DNA of 64,000 nucleotides from NCBI GenBank assembly GCA_019239425.1, contig JAFAZX010000083.1, forward strand, positions 124,001 through 188,000. Reading direction: 5' to 3'. Below are positions 7,724 to 16,844 of the stretch, in pieces. Made by a program: the position numbers and the translations under genes. Position 1 is the stretch's first letter. The number at the start of each line of letters is the position of its first letter. Source of the DNA: Acidobacteriota bacterium. GTDB lineage: Bacteria; Acidobacteriota; Blastocatellia; Pyrinomonadales; Pyrinomonadaceae. The notes under the pieces are model-generated. The model saw only the letters and a program-made list of their open reading frames with translations, made no database searches and was not told the origin of the DNA.

Positions 7724-10700
7724 TTACTGGGCGACGCCGCCGACCGCGAATCGTAACGTGCGCGAGACGGTGTGCTGTCCGGCCGTGAGAATGACCTTCA
7801 GCTCGTAACTGCCCTCGCCGACCTTGTCGAGCGGCAGCGCGCCCGCATACTGGATGCGCCCCTGCGCGTCGGGCTTGGGCAGCGGCAGGCCCGCCCGCCC
7901 GGCCGTCCGCCCGCCTCGCAGTAGTTCGATGGAGACTTGCGGGGGGGTGTCGGCCTTCCCCGCCGGCTGATAGATAGTGAAGAAGAAGGGCAGTTGGCCG
8001 CCGACCTTCACGCGCGGCAACTCGTCGAGGCTCGGGTAGAAGAGCTGCGCCCCGTTGCGGAAGGGGTTGTCACCTTTCTGCTCGGACGGGCTCAACTGCT
8101 CGGCCCGCTCGAACATGGAGACGCTGCTCAGCTGCGGCGCGGCCGCGTCGGGTTCGGGCACCTCCAGACGTGACGTACTCACGCCCCCCTTCCGGTTGAG
8201 CGCGTCGTAGACGACGGTCTCGACCGTGTACTCTCCGGGCTCAAGCTCCGCCTCGCCGTAAAAGAGCACGGGACTCTGCCGCGCCGCTTCGAGCCCGGAG
8301 AGCGGCCCCGTCAGGCGGTACTGGCGGCTCAGTTTCCTGACGACCTGACGCCGCGCGTCCCTGACGAGCGCCAGGATTGTGAAGTCGGTCGCGTACTGCT
8401 TTTTCTTCTTCTCGTCCGTGGCGAAGGTGACCGCGCTGGCCGGCACTTCGGCGACGACGGCGGCGCGGCCGGGCCGGGCCGGTTCCGGGAACGAAAGGGC
8501 CGCGGCGCGTATCGCGATGTCGCGCGGGCGGCTCCCGCCCCCGGCCAGGGCGACGGCCGGGGCCTCGTATTCGAGCACGGGCGAGGCGAGGCTCGGGTCT
8601 ATCGCGAAGTAGCCCTTGCGGGCCTGGACGATCAGGCCGGAGCGTTTGAGCCTGACCTCGATGGAGTGGAAGCGCCCGTCGTTCTCGTGCCGCTTCGGCG
8701 TGTACGAGATGAGGTAGTAGCCGCTCATGTCCTGGTCGATCTGCGCCATGCGACCCTTGAGGTCGTTGGTGTCGCGGACGAGGAAGCCGCCGGTCTGGTC
8801 GGCGAGCTGGTTCATCCCGCTCTCGGGGTTCAGGCGCAGGATGTCCTCGTTGCGCTCGAGGTCTTTGGTCATCGGCCCGTCGAGCCTGTCGTCGTTGAGC
8901 GTCTCCATCCGCAGCTGGCTCCGCGCGTTGATCTCTTTGCGCGTCTCGGCCCGTGCGCTCTCGACGCGCAAGCCCGCCGCGTCCACCGCGTAGATGGAGA
9001 CGCTAGCGCGGTTGGCCGTGGCGATGACCGAGCGGAAGAGGGCCTGCACGTCCGCGGGGATCGCCACGCCTTCGGAGAAGAAGAGGACGGCCTTGCGGCC
9101 CGGCAGGTCGCGCATCGAGTTGACGATGGCGAGCAGGGCGGTCGCGGTCGCGCGGCCTTGCAGGGTGCGCTCCATCGTCTCGAAGCTCTCCAGCGTCTGG
9201 CGCGTCATCTGGAGTTGGAGCTGCTCGGTCTTCAGGGCCGCGAACTCGTCGCCGTCCCGCCCGGTCATCCCCCGCAAAGAATCATTGACCTCGACCAGCC
9301 TGTCGCTGAGGTCACGCATCTGCTCCCGGCCGGACTTGCCCCCGGAGGAGAACGGGTCGGCCTGCGTGCCGACCCTGTCGATGGCGGCGCGGACGAGTTT
9401 GTTGTCCTTCGTGTACTGCTGGACGACCTTGAGCGAGAGGCCCGTGGCGAAGACCCCGACGGAGTCGTCGGGACTCATGCTGGTGTCCGCGTAGGCGAGC
9501 GCCGCGTCGTGGGCGAGCTTGCGCGCCGCGGGCGAGAGGCTGTCGAAGACGAGGGCGACCGTGTTGCCCCTGAGGGCAGAGCCGCCCGCACGCGGCGCGT
9601 CGGCGCGGTTCGCCGCGCCCTGCGCGCGGGGCGTGCCGCCGCCGCCCTCCGCCGTCTCTCCGGCGAACAGGCGCAGCGAGCCGAGGTCTTGGCGCACGCC
9701 GTCTTCGTACACTTCGACGTCGCCGGGTTCGAGGTCTTTGACCAGGCGGTACTTCTTATCCTTGACGACCAGGTCGACCTGGACTTCGGCGGTGGTAACC
9801 GACACGCGCTCGTTCTCGGATTCCTGCTTATCGCCCCGTTCCTGCGCGGGGGTCGGGGTGGGGGGCGGGGCAGGCACCGGGGCCGCGCCCGACGCGGGAA
9901 CGGACGCCTGTGTTAAGACCGGCGCGTCGCTTCCCTTCTCCTGTGAAGGTTCGGGCTCCTTCACCTGTGAGGCTTCCGTCACCTTCGCTTGTGCTACTTC
10001 CGTCACCTTTTCCGGCGAAGGTTCCGGCGCAGACGATTGTTCGGGCAGAGCCGGCGGGCCGCTCTCGGCCTTCGCGCTCGCGGCCTGCATCTCTGAATTA
10101 ACGTCCGCCCGGGCAAGCTCTTCGTCCGACCTTTTCAGGTAACGCTGCGGGTAGCGGAGTTGGAAACGCCGCGGGGCCGGCGTGAGACTCACCTGGATGT
10201 TGCGCCAGCCCGGCGCCTTGTCCACCGCGTAGTACCCGAGCGTGTACTGACCGCGCAGGTCGTCGTTGAGACGGTCGAGCACGCCGCTGATCTCTTTGGG
10301 TTCGGGGAAGAAGGAGAGGCCGCCCGTCGCCGCCGCCAACCGCTTCAGAATCTCCCTCCCCTTCAACTCCTCCGTGTTGGGCTGGAACTTCGGGTAGAGG
10401 TCGCGCGTGATGCCGACCGCGTAGACGGTGGCGCGGCGCGCCAGCGCCTCCGACCGGACGTCTTCGAGTGCGGCGCGGCTCGCGCTGTCCTCCCCGTCGG
10501 AGAGGAGGATGAGCGCCCTGTGCCGGTGGGGAGCCCGCCCCAGCGCCTTCAGCCCGAGCAGCATCGCGTCGTAGAGCGCCGTGTTGCCGTCCGGCTTCAG
10601 GGCCAGGACGCTCTGCCACAGCTTCTCGGCGCCGACCGACTCGGCCACGAGCCGCGGCCGGTCGGCGAACGCGACGAGCGTGTAGTCGTTCCCCTCGCGG

Positions 10701-11068
10701 GCGCGGGAGAGGAATTTTTTGAGGGCGGCCTGCAGCTTCCCCCACTTCTCGTACTTCATCGAGGTGGAGGTGTCGACGACGAAGACGAGGCTGGTCGGCC
10801 CCTGACTCTCGAAGAAGTCGAGGTTGACAGCGCGCCCTTCGTCCGAGACGGCGAAGGCCGACGCCGGCAGCCCCGCGACCGGGCGCTTGCCGCCCTCGGT
10901 CACGGAGACGTTGACGGTGACCAGGTCAGTCCCGACCTTCACCACCTCTTCGTCTCCGGCCTTCGGCGGCTCGGGGCTCTGCGCCGCCGAAGGCGTCAGG
11001 AAGGCAAGAACGGCGAACGCGGCGGTCGCCAACCTCAGATGTGTCCACACGGCTCTACCTACACGCAT
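7724..11068 (-). CDS. VWA domain protein of the VWFA-related Acidobacterial type, two VWA units, secreted
   Basis: This 1114-residue protein starts with a signal peptide (RLATAAFAVLAFLTPSAAQ). A first VWA domain (about residues 45-300) has an intact metal-adhesion motif D-T-S-T-S at 99-103 and 'LILLSDGEDSAS'. A low-complexity linker (about 330-430) is rich in Pro, Ala, Glu and repeated 'E-x-x-Q-x-K' units. A second VWA unit (about 445-840) has the degenerate 'VFDSLSP', then 'KAVLFFSEGV', 'SIYAVDAAGL' and the family's closing 'YYLISYTPKR'. The final 280 residues are beta-rich with 'YELKVILTAGQH'. Such proteins are thought to act at or outside the cell surface; the ligand is unknown. ATG 11068 is preferred to a start at 11107, which would put an acidic stretch before the signal peptide. 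Confidence 0.85.
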   Translation of the reverse strand: MRVGRAVWTHLRLATAAFAVLAFLTPSAAQSPEPPKAGDEEVVKVGTDLVTVNVSVTEGGKRPVAGLPASAFAVSDEGRAVNLDFFESQGPTSLVFVVDTSTSMKYEKWGKLQAALKKFLSRAREGNDYTLVAFADRPRLVAESVGAEKLWQSVLALKPDGNTALYDAMLLGLKALGRAPHRHRALILLSDGEDSASRAALEDVRSEALARRATVYAVGITRDLYPKFQPNTEELKGREILKRLAAATGGLSFFPEPKEISGVLDRLNDDLRGQYTLGYYAVDKAPGWRNIQVSLTPAPRRFQLRYPQRYLKRSDEELARADVNSEMQAASAKAESGPPALPEQSSAPEPSPEKVTEVAQAKVTEASQVKEPEPSQEKGSDAPVLTQASVPASGAAPVPAPPPTPTPAQERGDKQESENERVSVTTAEVQVDLVVKDKKYRLVKDLEPGDVEVYEDGVRQDLGSLRLFAGETAEGGGGTPRAQGAANRADAPRAGGSALRGNTVALVFDSLSPAARKLAHDAALAYADTSMSPDDSVGVFATGLSLKVVQQYTKDNKLVRAAIDRVGTQADPFSSGGKSGREQMRDLSDRLVEVNDSLRGMTGRDGDEFAALKTEQLQLQMTRQTLESFETMERTLQGRATATALLAIVNSMRDLPGRKAVLFFSEGVAIPADVQALFRSVIATANRASVSIYAVDAAGLRVESARAETRKEINARSQLRMETLNDDRLDGPMTKDLERNEDILRLNPESGMNQLADQTGGFLVRDTNDLKGRMAQIDQDMSGYYLISYTPKRHENDGRFHSIEVRLKRSGLIVQARKGYFAIDPSLASPVLEYEAPAVALAGGGSRPRDIAIRAAALSFPEPARPGRAAVVAEVPASAVTFATDEKKKKQYATDFTILALVRDARRQVVRKLSRQYRLTGPLSGLEAARQSPVLFYGEAELEPGEYTVETVVYDALNRKGGVSTSRLEVPEPDAAAPQLSSVSMFERAEQLSPSEQKGDNPFRNGAQLFYPSLDELPRVKVGGQLPFFFTIYQPAGKADTPPQVSIELLRGGRTAGRAGLPLPKPDAQGRIQYAGALPLDKVGEGSYELKVILTAGQHTVSRTLRFAVGGVAQ

Positions 11069-11421
11069 ACGCGGTACGCCATCCCCCTCGGCGTCCCCTG
11101 CCGGCACGCCGTCAGTGTCTCGTCATGAGTTCAAAAGTCGAGTCCGCCCCGGGTGCGGGGCAGAGCGCCCAAGGTGAGTCCGTCCGGGCGTTCGTCTGGC
11201 AACTGTCGGCGCTTATATCACCGGACGGATGCCGAAGCAAGTAGACGGGCGAAGCGGGGGCCGGCTACTGGGTCGCCTACAGCCGTACGGCGGGCGACTC
11301 GCCGATGGTGATGGTCACGATGCAGAAGACGCCGTAAGAATGAGATAGAGTTCTCCGTCCCGAAGGATTAAACTCGGGCGCGGCCCTCAGTTCACACACG
11401 CCGCAACATGGAGGACTCGAG
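11069..11421. other. Divergent intergenic region, 353 bp
   Basis: This stretch separates the VWA gene (-) from the serine hydrolase gene (+). It carries the minus-strand promoter at 11212-11240 and, at its right end, the GGAGG ribosome-binding site of the hydrolase gene. I found no gene in it and no clear plus-strand promoter. Confidence 0.6.
11212..11240 (-). promoter_or_regulatory. Probable promoter of the VWA gene
   Basis: On the minus strand TTGCTT (11240-11235) and TATAAG (11217-11212) are separated by exactly 17 bp. The -10 box matches five of six consensus bases and the -35 only three. The leader to ATG 11068 would be about 140 nt. Confidence 0.45.
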
Positions 11422-13527
11422 ATGAGATACACCCTGACGTGGAAGGCCGGCACGTTGCGCCGGCACACCTCCTGGTGCCTAATCGCGGCCCTGAGCCTCG
11501 CGTGGGGCGCACGCTTCGCGCCCGCGCTCCACGCGCGGCAGGCGGCCGCCCCTCAAGAGGCCGCGCGCCTGGCCGGACTCGAGAGCGCGCTGGAGTCCCT
11601 GCGGCAAGACCTCAAAATCCCCGCCCTCTCGGCCGCCGTCGTGAAAGACCAGAAAGTCCTCTGGGCCAGGGGCTTCGGCTACGCCGATTTGGAGAAGCAG
11701 ATTCCCGCCACGGAGCACACGCCTTACCACCTCGCCTCTCTGACGAAGACGTTCGCCTCGACCGTCGTCATGCGGCTCGTGCAGGAGGGCAAGATAAACC
11801 TCGACGACCCCGTCTCGAAGTACGGCGTCAACCTCGAAAGCGACGGCGTCATCCGCGTCAAGCACCTGCTCTCGCACACCTCCGAGGGCAATCCCGGCGA
11901 GCACTACAGCTACAACGGCAACCGCTTCGGCGAGCTGGACAAGGTCATCGCGAAGGCCGCGGGCAAGTCCTTCGGCGAGCTGCTCATCGAAGAGATACTC
12001 GACCCGCTCGGCATGAGCGAGAGCGCGCCGAACCTCGCGCCCACCCTGCACACGAAGTCGCCGGGCGCGGGCGACCCGCGGGCCGAACAGGAAGTCAGGG
12101 AGGCGGTGGCGGACTTACTCGCCGGCTACAACAACGGCAACGTCGAGCAGATCGAGCGCCGCCTCGCCGCGCAGCGGAACGGCTTTCAGGGCGAGGGCGG
12201 CTTCCTCGGCGACATAGTCGACATCGAAGAACTCCGCGGCGCGTTCAAGTCGGGAGTGCGTCTGAAGTTCGAGATGCGCGACCTGGAGGTGGCCGCCTAC
12301 GGCGACACGGCCCTCGCCACCGGCTTCTTCGGCGGCACCGTGAGCCGTCCGAACGGGAGCAGCCGCCCGGACGGCCCCTGGCGCGCCTCCTTCGTCTGGA
12401 ACAGGCAGGACGGCGTCTGGAAGCTCGTCCACTCGCACCTCTCGCCGCCGAACGCGGCGCTCGCCAATGACAGGTGGCGGCAGAGGTTCGACGCGGTGCA
12501 GAAGACGCTGGCGCAAGCCTACGGGCTCGACGACAAATTCAACCCGGTCAGGATCAAGTACCCGACCTACTTCGGCACGGCGGCCGGGCTGATGGCCTCC
12601 GTGCTCGACATGGCGAAGTACGACATCGCAATCGACCAGCACCGCTTCCTGACGAAGGAGACGCAGCAGCTCGCTTTCACCCCGTTCACCTCGACGAAGG
12701 GCGAGGCGCTGCCTTACGGCCTCGGCTGGTTCACGCAGGACTACAGGGGCACGCGCCTCATCTGGCACTACGGCTACTGGACGGGCAACTCGTCGCTCAT
12801 CCTCAAGGTGCCCGAACGCAACCTCACCTTTATCGCCATGGCGAACACGGACAACCTGAGCCGCCCGACCGACCTCGGCGCGGGCGACGTGCTGAGTTCG
12901 CCCGTGGGCCTGGCCTTCCTGAAGACCTTCGTCTTCCCCGACAAGTTCGGCGCGCCCGCGCCCGAGGTCAACTGGCAGTCCGCGCCCGCAGAGCTGAAGG
13001 CTCAACTCTCCCGGCTCGCACAGTCGCCCTACGCGGACGTGTACCGGAAGGAGCTGCAGGTGCGGACGCGCGTGATGACGAGCGTCGGCCGGCGGGACGA
13101 CGCGCGGCGGCTGATGCGGGCCTACGCCGAGTTGTATTCGAAGCCCCTGCCGGAAGAGCTGACGAAGAAGGCCGCCGTCGCCAAGATATCCGAGGTCACT
13201 GACAACGAGGACAAGGTGGCCGAGTTCACCCTGCCGCGCGAGACGAGCGTGCGCGTCTTCGCGCAGGGCGAGGGCGGGGGCGGGCAGATGTTCGACTACG
13301 GCTGGATCGAGAACGCCGAGACGGGGAAGGTTGTCTGGGAGATGAAGGCGGCCGAGACCTCACACGCCGGGGGGGCCGAGAAGAACCGCAAGGTCGACGC
13401 GACGTTGAGCCTGCCGGCCGGGAGGTACAGGCTGCACTACAAGTCGGACGAGTCGCACTCGTTCGACAACTGGAACGCGCCGCCCCCGGAGATCAACTTC
13501 TGGGGCGTCGCGCTCTACGCGAACTGA
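11422..13527 (+). CDS. Serine hydrolase (beta-lactamase fold) with an inserted NTF2-like domain
   Basis: The 701-residue protein has a signal peptide ending near residue 40. The hydrolase fold carries nucleophile motif S-L-T-K at 106-109, 'VKHLLSHTS' at 147-154 and 'YSYNGNRF' at 162-169, where the usual Y-x-N asparagine seems shifted. The third motif is H-Y-G in 'WHYGYWTGNS'. Between about 211 and 335 the fold is interrupted by a segment typical of NTF2/DUF4440 (SnoaL-like) domains: 'VREAVADLLAGYNNGNVEQI', a central beta region, and 'FVWNRQDGVWKLVHSHLSPP'. The hydrolase resumes with 'YFGTAAGLMASVLDMAKYD'. About 200 C-terminal residues form a beta-rich domain that may bind polymer or lipid. 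GGAGG eight bases before ATG 11422 supports the start. Family members are peptidases, esterases or lactamases; the substrate is unknown. Confidence 0.85.
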   Translation: MRYTLTWKAGTLRRHTSWCLIAALSLAWGARFAPALHARQAAAPQEAARLAGLESALESLRQDLKIPALSAAVVKDQKVLWARGFGYADLEKQIPATEHTPYHLASLTKTFASTVVMRLVQEGKINLDDPVSKYGVNLESDGVIRVKHLLSHTSEGNPGEHYSYNGNRFGELDKVIAKAAGKSFGELLIEEILDPLGMSESAPNLAPTLHTKSPGAGDPRAEQEVREAVADLLAGYNNGNVEQIERRLAAQRNGFQGEGGFLGDIVDIEELRGAFKSGVRLKFEMRDLEVAAYGDTALATGFFGGTVSRPNGSSRPDGPWRASFVWNRQDGVWKLVHSHLSPPNAALANDRWRQRFDAVQKTLAQAYGLDDKFNPVRIKYPTYFGTAAGLMASVLDMAKYDIAIDQHRFLTKETQQLAFTPFTSTKGEALPYGLGWFTQDYRGTRLIWHYGYWTGNSSLILKVPERNLTFIAMANTDNLSRPTDLGAGDVLSSPVGLAFLKTFVFPDKFGAPAPEVNWQSAPAELKAQLSRLAQSPYADVYRKELQVRTRVMTSVGRRDDARRLMRAYAELYSKPLPEELTKKAAVAKISEVTDNEDKVAEFTLPRETSVRVFAQGEGGGGQMFDYGWIENAETGKVVWEMKAAETSHAGGAEKNRKVDATLSLPAGRYRLHYKSDESHSFDNWNAPPPEINFWGVALYAN

Positions 13528-13560
13528 AACCCTCACGGCCTGAGGGCTGCGGTAACGGCT

Positions 13561-14328
13561 ATGGGTAAAGCTCGACCACCGACGGCGGGTGACAGTCTCC
13601 TCCGAGAGTTGTTGCTCACGAGCGAAGACGTTTCCAGAGGCGTCGGCACCCTCTCCAAACTGGCCCGACACCTCGCCGAGCCGGTCGTGCTCACCGGGAG
13701 CATAGCCGCCGGCTGGCACCTGCTTCATAAAGGAAGGCGGCCGTCGAAGAGTCACCTCAACGACATCGACACCGTCGGCCTCCGCGGCCCGTCCGGCATC
13801 GGCCCCGGCGTGGGCCGGGACTTCCTGGTCAACCACTTCCACCCTCAACGCGGGGGCGGGAGAGTTCTACTGCAACTGGTTGACGAAGAGCACCGCACGC
13901 GGGTCGAGGTCTTCGGCCCCGGCTCGGACTCGCTGGCGGAGCGCCTGGTAGATTCCGCCGTCGGGGAGATACCTTGCAGGTTGGTGTCGGCCGAAGACCT
14001 TCTGGCGAAGCTGCTGTCGATAATCCACTGCGTGACCGAGGGCGAGGCGGTCGACCCGAAATACGTCGAACGCTTCGACGCGCTCTCCGCGGTGGCCGAC
14101 GTGGACGTGGCCCGAAAGCTCTGGGGCGAATACCGGAAAGAAGGTCAGCCCTCAGACTTTGAGGCGGCGGCGGAGTTGGTGAAGTCGAGAATCGCGTCCG
14201 CCCCCGACTTACTGCGACCGACCAGCTATTGTCAGGACGTTAACTTCCGCTGCGAGTGGTGTCACGAATCGGAGTCGTTCCCGCTGGCGTCCCGCTTCAA
14301 GGTGCTTGAGGTTCTGGGGTATGTCTGA
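13561..14328 (+). CDS. Nucleotidyltransferase-fold protein with a C-terminal CxxC
   Basis: This 255-residue protein shows the signature of the polymerase-beta/AbiEii-type nucleotidyltransferase superfamily: 'VVLTGSIAAGWHLL' at 42-55 (G-S motif), 'LNDIDTV' at 66-72 (D-x-D) and a later acidic strand 'RVEVFG'. 'LVSAEDLLAKLLSI' corresponds to the helix after the catalytic strands in AbiEii-like proteins. A C-terminal 'CQDVNFRCEWCHES' could hold a metal. Substrate and partner are unknown, and no antitoxin-like gene lies beside it. Its 3' end overlaps the next gene by eight bases, placing it first in a four-gene operon. An alternative is a nucleotidyltransferase-like protein without catalysis. Confidence 0.65.
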   Translation: MGKARPPTAGDSLLRELLLTSEDVSRGVGTLSKLARHLAEPVVLTGSIAAGWHLLHKGRRPSKSHLNDIDTVGLRGPSGIGPGVGRDFLVNHFHPQRGGGRVLLQLVDEEHRTRVEVFGPGSDSLAERLVDSAVGEIPCRLVSAEDLLAKLLSIIHCVTEGEAVDPKYVERFDALSAVADVDVARKLWGEYRKEGQPSDFEAAAELVKSRIASAPDLLRPTSYCQDVNFRCEWCHESESFPLASRFKVLEVLGYV

Positions 14329-15757
14329 CCCTCCGGCCGCGGCGAACCCTTTCCTGCGAGGCAACTTCGCCCCCGTCTGTGAAGAGGTGACGGCGGACGA
14401 CCTGACCGTGGTCGGCGAGCTGCCGCCGGAGCTGGACGGCATGTTCGTGCGCAACGGCCCCAACCCGCAGTTCCCGCCGGTTAAGCACTATCACGTGTTC
14501 GAAGGCGACGGCATGCTCCACGGGGTGCGCGTCAGCGACGGCCGCGCGAGCTACCGCAACCGCTACGTCCGGACGGCGGGCTGGAAGGCCGAACGCGCGG
14601 CGGGCAAAGCTCTGTACCCAAGCTTCCTCGACCCGCTCAACGTCAACGCCCTGCTGCGCGTGCTGCGGAACTTCGTCAAAGGCGCCCTCCTGATCAAGAA
14701 CACTGCGAACACCGCGCTCGTCTGTCACGACGGGCGGCTGCTTGCGCTCTGGGAAGGCGGCGAGCCGCACGAGGTTCGAGTCCCAGACCTTGAGACGGTC
14801 TGCGCGCACACCTTCGGCGGGCGGCTCAAGAATCAGTTCACGGCGCACCCGAAGGTAGACCCGGCGACGGGGGAGATGCTCTTTTTCGGCAACAGCCTGT
14901 TCAGGCCGTCCGTCCGTTACGGCGTGGTCAACAAGCAGGGGGAGGTCGTCCACACCACCGCCATCGACGTCACGCGCACAGCCGTCATGCACGACTTCGC
15001 CATCACCCCTCGGCACACAATCTTCGTGGACACGCCTCTGACCGTCAGCGTCAGGCGCATGCTGCGGGGGCAGCCCCTCTTGAAGTTCGAGCCGGAGTTG
15101 GGCGCGCGCCTCGGGGTTCTGCCCCGGTACGGCGAGGGCAGAGAGATCAAGTGGTTCGAGGTCTCACCCTGCTACGTCTTCCACACGCTGAACGCCTACG
15201 AGGAGGACGACGACGTGGTACTGCTCGCCTGCCGCACCGAAGGGTTCCCCGAGGCGTTCTTCATGCCGCCGGACGCGCAGGCGGGCGACGGCACGCCCAT
15301 CGGCAGAGAGTTCGCGCCCGTGATGTACCAATGGCGTCTGAACATGAAGACCGGCGCGGCGCGGGAAGAGGCGCTCGACGACGCGCCCGCCGATTTCCCG
15401 AGGGCCAACGAAGGAGTCTTGGGAAGCCGAACGCGTTACGGCTACGCCCTCAACATCCAAGGGGTGAACGAACTCTTCAAGTATGACCTTGAGCGGGGCC
15501 GGAGCGACCGCCACGGCTTCGGCAAAGGGCGCTTCGGCGGTGAGGCTGTCTTCGTGCCGCGCCCCGGAGCCGGCGCGGAGGACGACGGCTGGCTCCTGAC
15601 CTACGTGCGCGACGAAGGGGAAGGCACGAGCGAGTTAATCGTCATCGAGGCGCGGGACTTCGGCGCGCCGCCCCTGGCCCGCGTGCTGATTCCGGCGCGC
15701 GTGCCCTACGGCTTTCACGGGGCGTGGGTTCCCGGCGAGATGCTGTCAGGAGTATGA
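14321..15757 (+). CDS. Carotenoid oxygenase (RPE65/CCD family)
   Basis: The 478-residue length and sequence fit the iron-dependent carotenoid/stilbene cleavage oxygenases. The N-terminus has the family's 'GELPPELDGMFVRNGPNP' and 'HVFEGDGMLHGV'. Four histidines in family contexts would bind the iron: H176 (FTAHPKVD), H224 (VMHDFAIT), H288 (VFHTLNAYEEDD) and H466 (YGFHGAWVPG). It should cleave a double bond of a carotenoid or apocarotenoid, or a related lignostilbene, using oxygen; the sequence does not say which. The ATG overlaps the preceding stop by eight bases, and its own stop overlaps the next gene (ATGA), so co-expression is very likely. Confidence 0.92.
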   Translation: MSDPPAAANPFLRGNFAPVCEEVTADDLTVVGELPPELDGMFVRNGPNPQFPPVKHYHVFEGDGMLHGVRVSDGRASYRNRYVRTAGWKAERAAGKALYPSFLDPLNVNALLRVLRNFVKGALLIKNTANTALVCHDGRLLALWEGGEPHEVRVPDLETVCAHTFGGRLKNQFTAHPKVDPATGEMLFFGNSLFRPSVRYGVVNKQGEVVHTTAIDVTRTAVMHDFAITPRHTIFVDTPLTVSVRRMLRGQPLLKFEPELGARLGVLPRYGEGREIKWFEVSPCYVFHTLNAYEEDDDVVLLACRTEGFPEAFFMPPDAQAGDGTPIGREFAPVMYQWRLNMKTGAAREEALDDAPADFPRANEGVLGSRTRYGYALNIQGVNELFKYDLERGRSDRHGFGKGRFGGEAVFVPRPGAGAEDDGWLLTYVRDEGEGTSELIVIEARDFGAPPLARVLIPARVPYGFHGAWVPGEMLSGV

Positions 15758-16797
15758 GCGACTCGTCGTTAACAGCGGCCGCCCTCACGCGCCGGCTGCG
15801 CCTCTCCGGCGCACTCCCGCAAGGCGCCGTGACAGGACTGCGCGCCGAACCCGAGGTCGAGACCATCACCTCGACGCTCACCTTCCTGACGGCGACCTAC
15901 TCCGCCGACGCCCCGGCCGGTCTGCCACGCCGTCTGGTCGTCAAAACGCCCCGCGCCGAGCACGGGCTCGGCGGCGACCTCGTCTGCCACGAGGTTGAGT
16001 TCTACCGCCGACTCGCGCCCGCTCTGGGAGTCCCGCCGTCGGTGCGCTGCCTCGCCGCCGTCGAGGAAGGCGAAGACGACGCGGGAGTCATCGTGCTCGA
16101 AGACCTTCGGGCCACGCACGACCACCCGCCCGGGCCCCTGCCGCCGTCCCGCGGGCAGTGCGAGCTCGCCCTCGACGCCTTAGCCGGCCTCCACGCCCGC
16201 TGGTGGGAATCACCCGAGCTGGGCCGAACCGTCGGCGAACTCCACACGCCCGCGGGCCTGACCGACATGGTGCGGGGCATCGCCGGGCACCTGCCCGCTT
16301 TCTTCGACGCTCACGGCGACGCGCTGAACACAGAGGTGCGCCACGTCTACGAACGGGTCTTCAACTCCCGCCTCCTCCCGTGGCTGCGTCTGGCCGAGCC
16401 GCGCGCGCTCACGGTCGCCCACGGCGACGCGCACACCGGGAACGTTCTCTTCCCGCGCGCGGGCACGGGGCCGGCCTTCCTCATCGACTGGCAGCTCTGG
16501 CATCTCGACCTCGGCGCGCGCGACCTGGCCTTCCTGATGGCCCTGCATTGGTACCCGAGTCGCCGCCGCGAGTTCGAACCGGCCCTGCTCAGGTATTATC
16601 ACGACGGCCTGCTCGCGCGCGGCGTCGGCGGCTACTCGTTCGACGAGTTGCGGGACGATTACCGACGCTGCGTCGTGCGCAACCTGACGCTGCCGCTCAT
16701 CCTCTGGAGCCGCGGCACGAAGCCCGAAGGCTGGTGGCACCGTCTGGAGTGCGCCGTGGCGGCCTACCGCGACCTGGACTGTGACGAGCTACTGTGA
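15754..16797 (+). CDS. Aminoglycoside-phosphotransferase/ecdysteroid-kinase-like protein
   Basis: This 347-residue protein has the protein-kinase-like fold of small-molecule kinases. The N-lobe has 'RRLVVKTP' (probable ATP-binding lysine near 64) and 'VIVLEDLRA'. The C-lobe has the catalytic loop H-G-D-A-H-T-G-N at 223-230 and the metal-binding 'LIDWQ' with D245. It resembles the EcKL/DUF1679 branch more than classical antibiotic kinases, which suggests a hydroxylated lipid or terpenoid substrate. Being translationally coupled (ATGA) to a carotenoid oxygenase, it may phosphorylate a carotenoid- or sterol-derived alcohol; that is inference. The start is ATG 15754, not an earlier frame opening inside the oxygenase gene. 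Confidence 0.8.
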   Translation: MSDSSLTAAALTRRLRLSGALPQGAVTGLRAEPEVETITSTLTFLTATYSADAPAGLPRRLVVKTPRAEHGLGGDLVCHEVEFYRRLAPALGVPPSVRCLAAVEEGEDDAGVIVLEDLRATHDHPPGPLPPSRGQCELALDALAGLHARWWESPELGRTVGELHTPAGLTDMVRGIAGHLPAFFDAHGDALNTEVRHVYERVFNSRLLPWLRLAEPRALTVAHGDAHTGNVLFPRAGTGPAFLIDWQLWHLDLGARDLAFLMALHWYPSRRREFEPALLRYYHDGLLARGVGGYSFDELRDDYRRCVVRNLTLPLILWSRGTKPEGWWHRLECAVAAYRDLDCDELL

Positions 16798-16844
16798 AGA
16801 CGCCGTCCCTGCTCAGAACCCTTTCTTCCGACTGGAGAGATTTG

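Noticed and set aside
8666..9916. A 416-residue plus-strand open frame within the VWA gene
   Set aside because: Shadow of the minus-strand VWA gene, with no signal peptide, domain or ribosome site.
13561..14328. AbiEii-type toxin of a toxin-antitoxin pair
   Set aside because: No antitoxin-like gene is adjacent, and the gene is coupled to a carotenoid oxygenase operon instead.
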